From assembly GCA_902729315.2 (NCBI GenBank), contig LR746264.1, forward strand, positions 9,331,878 through 9,395,877: a DNA stretch of 64,000 bases, given 5' to 3'. A program made the translations under genes and the position numbers. The DNA comes from Spirodela intermedia (lineage: Eukaryota > Streptophyta > Magnoliopsida > Alismatales > Araceae). A model generated the notes under the pieces. That model ran no database searches. It had not been told where the DNA came from and was given only the letters and a program-made list of their open reading frames with translations. Below, one piece after another: positions 11,900-22,675 of this stretch. Position 1 is the first letter of the stretch. Each line of letters opens with the position of its first letter.

Positions 11900-14800
11900 A
11901 TGGGGTCTTTTGGTGTGGTTCTGAGAAGCCTCTGCGCTGTGGCGAGACCGGGAGCGTTTTCGCGTCGGGGTAATCGGGCCCTTGCCGCCCGGTCCTTCTC
12001 GGCAGTTCTTTCTCCGCCTTCCAAGGCCGTCGTCTACGAGCATCATGGCCCACCGGACCAAGTCACCAGGTACTACCCCCGGAACTCCCTTACATCAGAT
12101 AATGAGTTCTGCTCCCTCTCGATGTCTATTTTCAAACGAGATCGTTTGTGGTTATTTTTTCTCGCGTAGAGAGTTGCTCCCTGTTCAAACCCCCAAGGAC
12201 GGAAGGCTAACTTGTAGAGTTCTTTGGCCTGGAGCTTGCGCTGATATCTGATTTTTCTGCAGGATGATTGATCTCCCTCCCGTTGAACTTAAAGGAAATG
12301 ACGTTTGCGTCAAAATGCTTGCCGCCCCGATCAACCCTTCTGACATAAATCGGATAGAAGGCACGCCTCCTACCGATTTATTTTGTTTAATGAAGGCAAT
12401 TCTTCGATCTTATTTGTTATCCTTGTTTCTTATTAGCCACAATAAGAGGAAATATACGCATTATTGCTCCCGGACTGTTCTTAGTATCGGATATCATTTG
12501 TATTACCCATCCTGGATGTCTTCCTAAGCTTGCATTGTTCATTCCGTTCCCTAAATCATCTCTAGAATGGAGTCACGAAATCAAACTTTCATTTGTTAGC
12601 CAAATCTGTGTTGAAGGAGGAAATGTCTGAAGTCATCATATTCTGTCGCAGTCCGTGCTTCGTGGCTATTGTGGACGCCGCAGAAATATGAGCATGATTT
12701 TCCATGATGCTTTGAGAAATTAAGTGCTGTTTCTCTTTCTGTGCATGAAGTTATGAAACGTGTTAAACATTGGCCTCTTTTGCTTTATGTCAGCATCTTC
12801 TAGTTGTCAAGACTTCTTTTTTATATATATTTTCCTAGCTGCTTGATATCTGGAACCAACTCCTGATCGATTTCCTCCATCTTTGTGCTCGTTTTTGGAT
12901 AAGAACCTTGTTTTATTCATCAGGGGTTGGTTCTGAACCAGCCCCTGGAACCAATTTCCGATGTTAGTTGTAGAAATCAGGATATTTAAGTTTTGGGTCC
13001 TCGATTCCTCTTAACGGCTCGTAGCTTCAATGCTCTTCAGGTGTTTACCCGGTGAGGCCTCCATTACCTGCAGTTGGAGGTTCTGAGGGTGTTGGACAAG
13101 TCCAAGCTTTGGGGCCTTCCGTGGGGAATCTTTCTGTGGGTGACTGGGTCATTCCAGCACCACCTTATATCGGTATTTAAAGACTTTTTTTTTTTGATAT
13201 CATATTATTTTTTTTGCAATGAGTCGTTGCTGCCCATTGGATCTGTTTGTTTTATCGCGCAATGAAACGGGTAAGAGATGTGGTTCTCAGGAACATGGCA
13301 GACATATGTTGTCAAAGAGGAAAATGCTTGGCACAGGGTTATTAAAGATGTGCCTATTGAGTATGCGGCTACAATCGCCATAAATCCTGTGACAGCTTTG
13401 CGATTGCTGGAGGACTTTGTTCAACTTAATCCTGGTACATTGTAGTTTGCATATTTGACAGTGTTTTATCTCCTTCAGTTCTATGGGGAGCAACCTGTTA
13501 GTACTAAAATTATTTTTGTTTGGACAATTAGGCGATGCTATTGTGCAAAATGGCGCTACGAGTATGGTGGGGCAATGCATTATCCAACTTGCACATCTCA
13601 ACAAAATACACAGCATAAACATCATCAGAGATAGGTATAAATACTGTTCCTACGATTTTTACTTCCGTTTTATCTCATGAACCTGGAACCATTTCTCTGA
13701 AACCCTAATTGCACTAGTGTATTATCATTACATCTTTCTTAGTAATCTTCTTGGAGTTTCATTCCCTCTTTCTTTTTTTTTCTTTTTTTTTTTGTCATAT
13801 ATAGAACTGGATCGGAAGAAGTCAAAGAAAAACTCAGGAGACTTGGGGCTGATGAGGTGTTCACCGAGAGCCAATTAGACGTAAAGAATGTCAAGGGCCT
13901 TCTGGTATTGAGTGATTTTTATTATGAAATAATCAGTTACTCTTGTTATATTTATCTCTCTCTCTCTCATTATTGTGCGTTCCCATTACATCGTATCTTG
14001 ATTGACTTATGGAATAAGTCAATGGATTGGTGTGTGATTATTTACTTGGAATAAGTCAATAAATATTTTCTTATGATGATTGCTTAAACATTCTTAGGGT
14101 GATCTACCTGAACCCGTACTGGGATTAAACTGCGTTGGGGGCACTTCCTCATTGCTGGTTCTCAAGCTTCTCAGGTTTTTACTGCATTCTTAAAATCTGA
14201 AGGTATAAAAAATCGTCTTCAGTTCAAACACGTCTAGCAACCTAATCGAGTTTTATTTCCCCACTGCAGGCAGGCAGGAACCATGGTAACTTACGGTGGC
14301 ATGGCGAAGAAACCAGTCACCGTCTCCACTTCACAACTTATATTCAAGGTATCCATGGCCTAATCTACAGATTTTTCTTGACGATCAGTAGCTATTTTCT
14401 TCCAAAAAATTGTGCCGTACTTGGTAACTTTCCTCTCCAATGGGTCTGAAAATGTCGCTGCTGATTATACCTTGTCATGTCGAGTGACTCTCACAGAAGA
14501 AAATCTGAGGTGGTATCTCCTTTGTGTTCTCCCGGGCTAGGATAATCATGTGGAAGGAATTACCCAAAAATAGCCTTTTTAATGGGTAGTTTATGTTTCA
14601 CTAAAAGTTATGATTTTTGGTAATCTCAGTCAAGGTCGGATATTAAGTGCCATCAAAATTTCTAGTATATGCCTTTTATTTCTTCTTAATTTTTCCAAAG
14701 AGGGAACAGCCCTTCCCTCTCGTCTCCTCCCTGCTCTTTTTTCTCAAGAAAACTGGTGGATGCATTCTTGCTCAGGATCTCTCCCTCCGAGGCTTCTGGC

Positions 14801-15093
14801 TACAGAAGTGGATGGCCCCCGAGAAGGCCGAAGACTTCAGGGCGATGCTGGACCACCTCCTCCGCCTGGTGCGCGACGGGCAGCTCCAATACGAGTAATC
14901 ACCCTCCCACCCCACCTGCTTGGGCGATGTTTTCTTCCTTCTGATGCCACCAAAACTCATACAGAGAGAAAACCTTTGCAGGACGGATCTGGTTCCCTTC
15001 CACGATTTCAGTGCGGCACTGGACAGGGCCCTCGGCAAGCTGGGCAGCCACCCTAAGCAGGTCATAGATTTCACCTCAACCAGTACTGTTTAA
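11900..15093 (+). CDS. MECR: Mitochondrial trans-2-enoyl-CoA/ACP reductase (MECR-type)
   Basis: Ten exons: 11900-12069, 12263-12360, 13041-13172, 13291-13434, 13532-13634, 13805-13904, 14098-14174, 14270-14348, 14776-14894, 14982-15093; protein 377 aa. The enzyme is an NADPH-dependent MDR-family reductase that carries out the last step of mitochondrial type II fatty acid synthesis, which supplies the lipoate precursor. The Arg/Ala/Ser-rich first 40 residues look like a mitochondrial presequence. Family landmarks are [13 protein letters not shown] with the likely catalytic Tyr92, the nucleotide-binding segment [10 protein letters not shown] and [10 protein letters not shown], and the C-terminal LRGFWLQKW and [14 protein letters not shown]. 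Intron 2 (12361-13040) begins with GC instead of GT; the homologous junction RIEG-VYP requires this. All other introns are GT-AG. The 3' end faces the LTA4H-like gene, 179 bp away. Confidence 0.96.
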
Positions 15094-15272
15094 TGTTGCA
15101 GACCCTCGAACACTCAGAACTGCACCTCTTGCTAAATAAGGCAACCAACTCATATGTCATCTTCCATGGAGAAGCTCTCTGATAAGTGTAGCATTCATTC
15201 ATGTGGGCATGGGGGTCAAGGATGGGTGAGGAGGAGGAAGAAGAAGATGAGGAGGCGGCGGCACCGCCCGGT

Positions 15273-17396
15273 CTACTGGTGCCTGGAGAGGATGCTCTCC
15301 ACCACGCCTTGCGCGATGGGGTGATAGGACTCACGGGCCTCTGCGAAGAGCCGGTGGGCGAGTATCTTCCCTTCCTCCTTCTCGGGGCATTGAAGCAGGG
15401 CGGTGTAGAGGGGGCGGAGATACTTCATCCTCCCCACCGCCTTCAGAGCCTTCTCCACCACCGCCATGTACTCCTTGCAGCCGGAGGCGATGGCCAGTTG
15501 GAGGAAGGCCACCTTCACCTCCCAGTCCCCGCTCTCCGTCAGGCCGAACCTCGCGTCAAGCGCCGCCACCTGCAAATGCGCAGGGAGAACAAAAATGGCG
15601 GGAGATCCCTTTCAAATCTCTCCCAGGAGGCGGGCGGGAGTTCATAATCATGGAGAAGAGGGGCGTTCCGTCACCAGAGAAGGTTCCAGAGGCTTGGGGA
15701 GGTTCTCGAGGTAGAGCTCCCATTCCTGGCCGCACCACTCCGCCACCTCCTCCTCCGCCGGCATCTCCCCGAGCTTGATCTTCTCCGAGAGGGAGAGGAT
15801 CTTGGAGTATATGGCGGAGACGGGCTCGGCGGCGTCCGGGGGGATGCCGGTGCCGTAGATCCACACCTCGAGGTCGATCTCCTGATCTATCCCTGGTACG
15901 TTCTCTTTCAGGAAATCCACGAAGGTCTCCGTGTCCACCGACTGGAACTTGAAATTCTCGATGTACTTCTTCAGGAACCGATCGAACTCGTCCCGTCCGA
16001 TCTGATGAGGATTGCAGGAGGATTCTGACGGCGTGTTTTTTTTTTTTTGCTGTTGCAGGGATCTAACTAGCTATGGATTTTGGGTTGGGAGATCCGTCGG
16101 TACCTGCCGTTCGATGCGCCAAAGGAAGTGGAAGCCCTTCTCGTAGGGGACCTCGGAGTAGACCTCGTCCGGATCGACGCCCTCCTGGTTAGTCTTCAGC
16201 TTCGTGAATTCCATGTTGTTCTTGAACCTCTCCATCTCGTTGTTCAGGCCCCTCCATCCGATTCCGATGTTCAGTGCCGCCCGATCCTCCCCCTGCACCG
16301 CCTCCACTATTCTCCTCTCTGCGTACGTCGTGAAACCCTAGAAACCGCAAAGAGGATGATGATGATGACGTTACTTCAGGGATGGATGGGAACGGAGCAG
16401 CGGAGGTGGAGGAACCTCGTTGAGCCAGAAGTCCTCGTTGGTCTTGTTGGTGATGAGATTCCCCGTCCAGCTGTGGGCGAGCTCGTGCGCCACCACCTGC
16501 GCGCCGCTGGCGTCGCCCTTGATCACCGTCGGGGTCAAGAACACCATCCTCGGATTCTCCATGCCCCCGTAGGGAAAGCTCGGCGGCAGCACCAGTAAGT
16601 CGAACCTCTCCCACTCGTAAGGCCCGAAGAGGCCTTCCCCCACCCGGATCATCTCCTCCGCGCCGGCGAACTCCCTCGCCGCCGACTCCACCACCTCCAC
16701 CCCGCCCTCGGCGTACACGCAGGTCCTCGGCCCCACCTCCCTGCTCCTGATCTCGCCGGCGGCGAAGGCGAACAGGTATGGCGGGATCGGCTGCTCCATC
16801 TGGAACTCCTCCACCATCCTGTCCTCCGCGCACCAGGTGCCGTCGGGGCACGCCGGCGCCGCCTCGCCAGCGTGGGGCTCGCGGCGCCGGCCCCGCGCGG
16901 CGGCCATTACGGCGCAGAGGCCGGCGGGGATGTTCAGGCGGGCGGAGTAGCGAATGCGCGCGGCGGGGGTGTCCTGGCAGGGGAAGATGGAGCGGGCGTG
17001 GATGGACTGGCACTGGGTGTAGACGAAGGGGGAAACCTTGCCGGAGGTCTGCGGGGGGGAGAGCCATTGGAGGGCGGAGGAAGAAGGGGAGGTATAGAAG
17101 GCGACGAGGAAGGAGGAGAGGGAGGGGAGTGTGGCGGTGAGAGCCTGGCCCTTGATGGGGTCCGGCGGGAAGGAGAGGTGGTGGGGAAGAGGGGCGAGGG
17201 TTTCAGGGTGGAGGACGGCGGAGATGTGGAGGGAGCGGGTGTCGAGGGTGATGGCGCCGGCGTGGGCTCTGGGGAGGGTAAAGAGAGCTGTGCCGTGGAT
17301 GGTGGACTGGGAGAAGTCCAGATACAGGGAGAGGGAAATGTGGGTGGCGAAGGGCTGCTCGGAGTCAGCGAATGAGTGTGGATCCACCGGAGCCAT
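15273..17396 (-). CDS. LTA4H: Leukotriene A4 hydrolase-like M1 zinc aminopeptidase
   Basis: Four exons on the minus strand: 17396-16416, 16337-16104, 16001-15675, 15569-15273; protein 612 aa, close to the roughly 610-620 aa of plant homologues. M1 signatures are GGMEN (277-281), HELAH (H304, E305, H308) and the third zinc ligand E327 exactly 18 residues after the HEXXH. They are followed by NEGFTTYAERR across intron 1 and the C-terminal alpha-helical LTA4H domain ending VVESILSRHQ. The M1 family predicts cytosolic aminopeptidase activity; the epoxide hydrolase activity of the animal enzyme is not assured in plants. The start MAPVDPHSF matches the usual plant start, but the frame stays open upstream to ATG 17600. 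Exon 1 is very GC-rich. The gene converges with MECR and lies downstream of ELP6 on the same strand. Confidence 0.96.
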
Positions 17397-17409
17397 CTCC
17401 CCTCTCCGT

Positions 17410-17418
17410 TTAGGGTTT
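17410..17418 (-). promoter_or_regulatory. Telo-box in the LTA4H-like 5' leader
   Basis: AAACCCTAA on the minus strand, 14 bp upstream of the start codon. Telo-boxes are found in promoters and leaders of many plant growth-related genes; function here is inferred. Confidence 0.5.
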
Positions 17419-17672
17419 TGATCGCTCGCGAAGCTCCTCGCCTGCTGCCGAGGGTGAAAAGGTCGAAGCTTTCCTCCGTGAACAGATGCCGAGGGGAGTT
17501 GGGGATGAGACAGAGAGAGAGACCAATTATGTAGGGCCTGTTCGATGGTATTTAGAGGGGGACGCAGTTTCCACGTGCGTTTTAAGCATCCGCAAGCCAT
17601 ATATCAAGGTCGACACCGCTTCCCCCCAGAGGTTCTCTCTCATCTTGGCCATCTTCGGGTTCCCCCCAATTA

Positions 17673-17863
17673 AGAGCTCATCTACCACTTATAAAAACAC
17701 ACTAGAAATCTTTGTAAGATCTACTTTCTTGGTGTACACACAGACTCTCTCTCTCTCTCTCCATCTATGCACTTGGTCAGTTTGAGAGCACATCTGCCAC
17801 TTATAAAAGCACATTAGAAATCTTTGTAAGATCTACTTTCTAGGTCAATGTAGTACACACAGA

Positions 17864-17905
<42 letters not shown>
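17673..17905. repeat. Tandem duplication, about 112-bp unit, each copy ending in (CT)n
   Basis: Unit 1 starts at 17673 and unit 2 at 17785. Both contain the segment CATCT-CCACTTATAAAA--CACA-TAGAAATCTTTGTAAGATCTACTTTCT in diverged form and end in ACACACAGACT followed by a CT microsatellite (17743-17762 and 17868-17904). The block lies between the ELP6 stop and the LTA4H-like start, so it is in the latter's upstream region. Confidence 0.9.
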
Positions 17906-17907
<2 letters not shown>

Positions 17908-18010
17908 ACATGCACACAAGGGACCGGTCAGCCGAGCAGTGCGGAACGGCAGAAATAATCACGCTGACTCGGTCACCCACCGTGTGAGATTGATTTTTGA
18001 GTGCGCCGTC

Positions 18011-20363
18011 TCAAGCCAGTGTCCCTGGATAGAAATAATCCACGCTGTTCTCCTTCACTCTGAAGTGGAAGTTCTGTGCCTTGCCCTGGGAACCACCGTG
18101 GTCACGGGTCGTCAACGTTTTGTTCACAATAGTCAACTGAAAGAGAGGCATGAAACCGAGGAAGATCACATAAAAGCAAAGAGTACGTTGAACTTGGTGA
18201 AGGAAATATGGAAGATTCTCTCTCTACATCTAAATCTATCCTTCGATTGATACCCAACATCCGCATGGAATCAATGTCTGAAACCCTACTGGTCGGACGA
18301 AATATAGAGATAGAATGGTGATCAATAAGTGGAATCAAGGAGCCCTCTGCCAATAGCCAACCAGCTTGAATCCTCGAGAAGAACATGTTGAAGAGATAGA
18401 AAGCAAATACCTGCCCATGCACATCAGCGGACAGACCAGTGCGCAAAGGTTCTGCCCTAATTATGGTATCTGCAAGGTACTCCAGATGAGAAAGAAGGGT
18501 AGGGCCTTCCGTATGGGAGTATACATCTTCATGGGTCAACACAATCAGCGAGCAATCCTGAGAACGAAGACCACCAGAATGGGTAATAACCGGAGTATCG
18601 ATCCACCTGTGAGTTAAGCAAAATCTGGAAGCCTTCTTACCATTTCAGAAGTGAGGGTGACGCAATAGTGAAGAAAATCAAGAACATGGTCTGCAGAACC
18701 TCCTGCAGCTATCTCCAGAAGAGAGATGTCATCTATAAGAATTGTGACGGTGGCCACGCGGCGTTCAGGAGATCGACAGCTTTCCACTGTTCTCTGTATC
18801 CCACCGTATAAATCAATGAAACCCGCCTCGTTGTCATTCCATCCCACACCATCTGTCGAACAGCATGTAGCTTTATATCACATGATGTAGCAGGAAATCA
18901 CTGCTTGAGGATTAAATCAAGGTCCAACCCATAGCTTCGTCACTCACTCACCTGGGAACTGGAGCTTAAGCAACTCCAAGAAAAACAGCTTCTTCTTGTC
19001 CCTATGGATGGAAAGGTTGCAGCCCTAGTTTCAAATGTTCCATGTTACCATAAATGAACAGGAAGTAAGTGCACTGCAATGGAAAGGATAGATGGGAGCA
19101 AAAACCATTTGACTGATGAAGGTTCTACGGATATTTGATATTTGTAACACCCAAACGCAATTTTTTAAAGAAGGCACACTGTAAGAGATTATCTTAACAT
19201 AAATCCATACTTCATATTATTTCTCTATTTTCTTTTACAATGACAAGAAGGTTTGCATGGGTTTTATTACCTAGATCAGTCTCACTGCTGGTTCTTGAGG
19301 CCAATGATCACTCAACGAGTGTAAAAGACAAATCTGAAGAACGACATGCAAAGGGCAATCAACAAAATATTTGAAGTGGAATTTTTATGAACTTAACTTA
19401 CCACCTCTACAAGCACCTGGTACGAGTTCAATATAAATCCTACTTTTCAAACCCTGGCACTGTAATCTTCATGTTCTAAATGCCTCTCCGCAATCGAGAG
19501 AAAATGTCATACCACTTGATCAGATGCAGAGATTGAGAGAGAAGTCAAAATGATACTTGTTCTTAGGTCTCAAGTACATTTGAGGTGAGTTCTCTTCGCC
19601 TTAGATAGTGAAATTGATTTCACCCCGCAGAATCATGAACTCCTTAGATGCCTCTAACATATTTAATCAAAATAATCTCGTTATTTTCCAAAATTGAAAA
19701 TGATTTTTCCTCGAGACATATTCCTTGTTTACCTCGGTAGAGATGATGTAATTGCATTGCAAACGCGGACATTATTCTCTTTAATAAGTTTCTAAGCAGG
19801 TAGTATTGCATCATCTCTTCGTCAATAAATTCACAACGTCCTCAACTACATATGAATGGCCAAAGAACCAGTGAAAGAGAAAATTCCTATCATGTAATTC
19901 CAGAGATGGTATTCTGTTACTAAAGATTCGCATATAACTGGCGCGGGATGATCTAGGAGGAGACTCTCCTCCCCCCTCCTCCGGAGCACACACACACACA
20001 CACACGCGTGTATATATGGTTCAGTATCCGGCCTTTTCTCTAGGTCTAGCCTTCAGATGAGAGACGAGCTCTAGTTGCTCGGCGAAATGACGAGGGAGAT
20101 GGAAGAACGCTTACGAGTTTCCTCAGGACGCGGTCGTAATGTGAGAAGTTCTGTGCGAGGGCGAGGAAGATCACGGCCTCCCTCGTCTCGGAGCTCGGCA
20201 AGGCGCGCTTCACAAAGTGGTGGAGGACGAAAGCCCCGCTCGTCTCGACGCAGTCCTCGACGAGGACGAACCGCCGCCGAGGGCAAGAAGCTGCAGCACT
20301 ATCAGCTGCACCAGCCGTTCCCAGGGCATCGTCGAGAAGGTTGCTGGGGTAGGCGGCGCTCAT
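18011..20363 (-). CDS. ELP6: Elongator complex subunit 6
   Basis: Five exons on the minus strand: 20363-20115, 19024-18952, 18852-18641, 18557-18411, 18136-18011; protein 268 aa (plant homologues are about 260 aa). ELP6 forms the ring-shaped ELP4-5-6 subcomplex of RecA-like, ATP-binding-motif-degenerate folds, which binds tRNA and supports Elongator-dependent wobble uridine modification. Recognisable blocks are VLVEDCVETSGAFVLHHFVK, FLALAQNFSHYDRVLRKL, IDDISLLEIAAGGSADHVL, LIVLTHEDVYS, EPLRTGLSADVHGQLTIVN and the terminal VKENSVDYFYPG. The start at 20363 (MSAAYPSNLL) is preferred because it directly precedes the conserved NLLDDALG; an in-frame ATG at 20396 would add 11 residues. Intron 1 is about 1.1 kb. 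Confidence 0.95.
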
Positions 20364-20477
20364 GTTTCCCTGATCGCCGTCCGTCCGGCGGCGCATCTCT
20401 CTCCTTCGCCGGCGGCGCCGCCGGGAGTCGATTGAATTTAAGAGCGAGGAGGATCCAATTATTGGGTCCTTTCCTTC

Positions 20478-20587
20478 GGCCCAGCCCATAAATCCCAGAT
20501 GGGCCCACCATGTATTCTCAATTTAGGCCCAAAATAGAGCTTCAGCAGAATGCAGCCCAAAAACTGCATCCATTTCAGCCGGCCCAA
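20478..20587 (-). promoter_or_regulatory. Cluster of GGCCCA/AGCCCA (site II) elements upstream of ELP6
   Basis: GGCCCA-type motifs (TGGGCY on the gene strand) occur near 20478, 20501, 20525, 20553 and 20580, all 115-225 bp upstream of the ELP6 start codon. Such clusters are typical of constitutively expressed plant genes of the translation machinery. Binding is inferred. Confidence 0.6.
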
Positions 20588-20623
20588 ATTAAATCATAAT
20601 CTGGCTAATACCCTAAATCGAAA

Positions 20624-20639
20624 CCCCCCCCCCCCCCCC
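20624..20639 (+). repeat. Homopolymer C16
   Basis: Sixteen consecutive C residues following CGAAA. The length may be affected by sequencing error. Confidence 0.9.
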
Positions 20640-20692
20640 ATTCCGGTTCTCCATATGACGGTCTGGGCCAATTATATTTTAAAAAAACGTGT

Positions 20693-21236
20693 TTTTTATG
20701 GTTTCTGCGCCAACCGACATGTGTCCTAAATTAAGTACACGTGTAAGGCTATTTGGGGGGGAGGGGGTTTCCATAATTTTACAGTTTTTCTGTGGGACTG
20801 AAATTCGGGGAAAAAAGTATTTTTTTCTCCCTAAATAATCCATTTATGTAAAAAAACATTTATTTTGATAGTTTCTCACCAAACCACATCAGCCCTAAAT
20901 TAGGTAAATACCATCAAGCAATTTGTTAGAGTTTCCACAATTCTACTATTTTTCGGGGCACTGAAAATCGGGGAAAAATAATTATTTCTTCTTCTGGTAA
21001 TCCGTTATAGCCGGGGCAAATTTTGATCAGTTGGTTTGAACCCACATTTCAAAAAATGCATTTTTTATTTCACTATTTTTATAAAAAAACCCATTTATTT
21101 TGGTACTTTCTCTACTAACTTACCCAAGTCCGACATCAGGCATATTCTCATCACGCTGTTTATTTGGGAGAGTTTCCATACTTCTAGGGTACATTGACAA
21201 TCGGGGATTTTTTTTTTTATTTTGTCTTCTTCTGGG
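20693..21236. repeat. Three diverged tandem repeat units
   Basis: Units starting near 20693, 20862 and 21092 share, in order, a T-rich TTTATTTTG-like start, TTTCT--CCAAC/AAAC, a CC(C)TAAATTA-like box, GTTTCCA-A-TT, then GGG-ACTGAAAATCGGGGAAAAA-like ends. They are about 165-230 bp apart and strongly diverged. The origin is unknown; no coding potential was seen. Confidence 0.7.
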
Positions 21237-22675
21237 ATTCCGTTGCACGCACGTGAGCTGACTTCGGTGGAGCCCACCACTACAGATTCAAATCCATCTA
21301 CCAGTCTCCCCTTTGAATGTCGGGTGGGGCGTGAGTCCCTCCGCACGTGTCGATCCCCTTCCACACCGAACTTTCAACCTCCGTCTCACCAAACAAGTCT
21401 CAGAGATGCCCGCCGCAGCAGCAGCCCGCGACAGCGTCGGATGAGCGGCGGCGGCGGAAGATTTTCGTCGCTATCCACACTCACAGGAGAACTGCAGGGA
21501 ACCTGCGTATACGTGTACGAACTCTGAACAGTCTTCTGCCGATCGGGTTCCCCCCTACGTCCATATCCGACGGAGCTCTGTTCCCTGCCACAGTCGGAGG
21601 GAGAGTCGAAGAGAAGAAGGGAGAGCTCACCACCGAGAGGTACTGTAGCTTCTCCATTCCCTTCCAGTTTTCATCTCTGGATCTCTCCAATTTTTTCGCG
21701 CATTCTTCGTTGATTGCTTCCGGAACGCTGGTACATCGCGGAACTGTGATTCCTACTGGATAGATCGATTTGGCGTGGGTGGCGGCCGACTGAGGCAAAG
21801 CGTCCAATGAGACTCTCCAACCCTCCCCCACTCCGGCGACTTTTTCCTCGACAGCTTTGTGAGAGGAATGCGGTGTTGTCGAAGTAACTGACTCCGTCCC
21901 CCCTGGTTCGTTCGATGGACCATTTGATCTTCTTCTGTGCATTTATTTCATACTTCTGGTCTAAGGTCGTTCATCGCGTTCGTAGCTTCGTAGACGACTT
22001 GCCTCGGTCTTCTTCCTTCCGTTCTTGTGTTTCTGCTAGCGCTAGAGTGACTATTCGATCACTCTTCCGTTTTCTCCCCCGATCAGAGCCTTCGATGTGT
22101 TTTGATCCGAGGCAAAAGGATCCACTACCATGAATTGTTCATCACCATGCTTTCTGAGCTCTGTTATCGTCCACGGAGCGGAACCGGGAGCGGAGAGCAA
22201 GTCCCTTGCCGTACGAACCAAGAACTCTGTTTCGCCATAGGGGCTTTCCTCCCGTTGAGATCACAAAGTCCTTATATGCGCTGCTCTGATCTATTTCGTC
22301 GTCTGCCCTAAATTTATTCCAATGATTAACCCTTTTCGGCTGAAGAAATTGTTCAAAACACGAGGTGTGTGACGGAATCGTGCGGCGGATTAGTGACCGC
22401 AATAGACTGATTTATTAACTATTATTTGGACGTTCTTGCTATCAATTACAAGGATCACCCAATTTGTTTTTTGCTGTCCATTTTTGTTCCTGAAACATTT
22501 TCAGTTGGTAACTCTGCATCCAGAAGAATGAAGTTTGAATTCAGAGTGACGGGTTAAATCCCATCGAAAATAAGCAGAAAGTTAGCAGTATTCATCCACT
22601 CGGGTGCCGTCAGCTGAACGCCAATGCCAGGTTTTGAGGCAGGAGGCAGCAGCTACTGACGACCCCTTCGGTGAG
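21237..22675 (+). other. Region upstream of the WRKY gene, possible 5' leader
   Basis: Several short open frames on both strands show no family resemblance. The interval probably holds the promoter and one or more non-coding 5' exons of the WRKY gene, but I cannot place a transcription start. Confidence 0.35.
22624..22659 (+). promoter_or_regulatory. Upstream ORF (11 codons plus stop) before the WRKY start
   Basis: ATG at 22624 opens MPGFEAGGSSY and stops at TGA 22657-22659, 16 bp before the main ATG at 22676. If it is in the mature leader it should dampen translation of the WRKY protein. Confidence 0.5.

Noticed and set aside
16189-17375. Long open frames antisense to or out of frame with the LTA4H-like exon 1
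   Set aside because: By-product of very high GC content; the M1 aminopeptidase frame carries all conserved motifs.
20075-20491. 138-codon Arg/Ser-rich frame antisense to ELP6 exon 1
   Set aside because: Compositional shadow of a GC-rich exon; the ELP6 frame is clearly the coding one.
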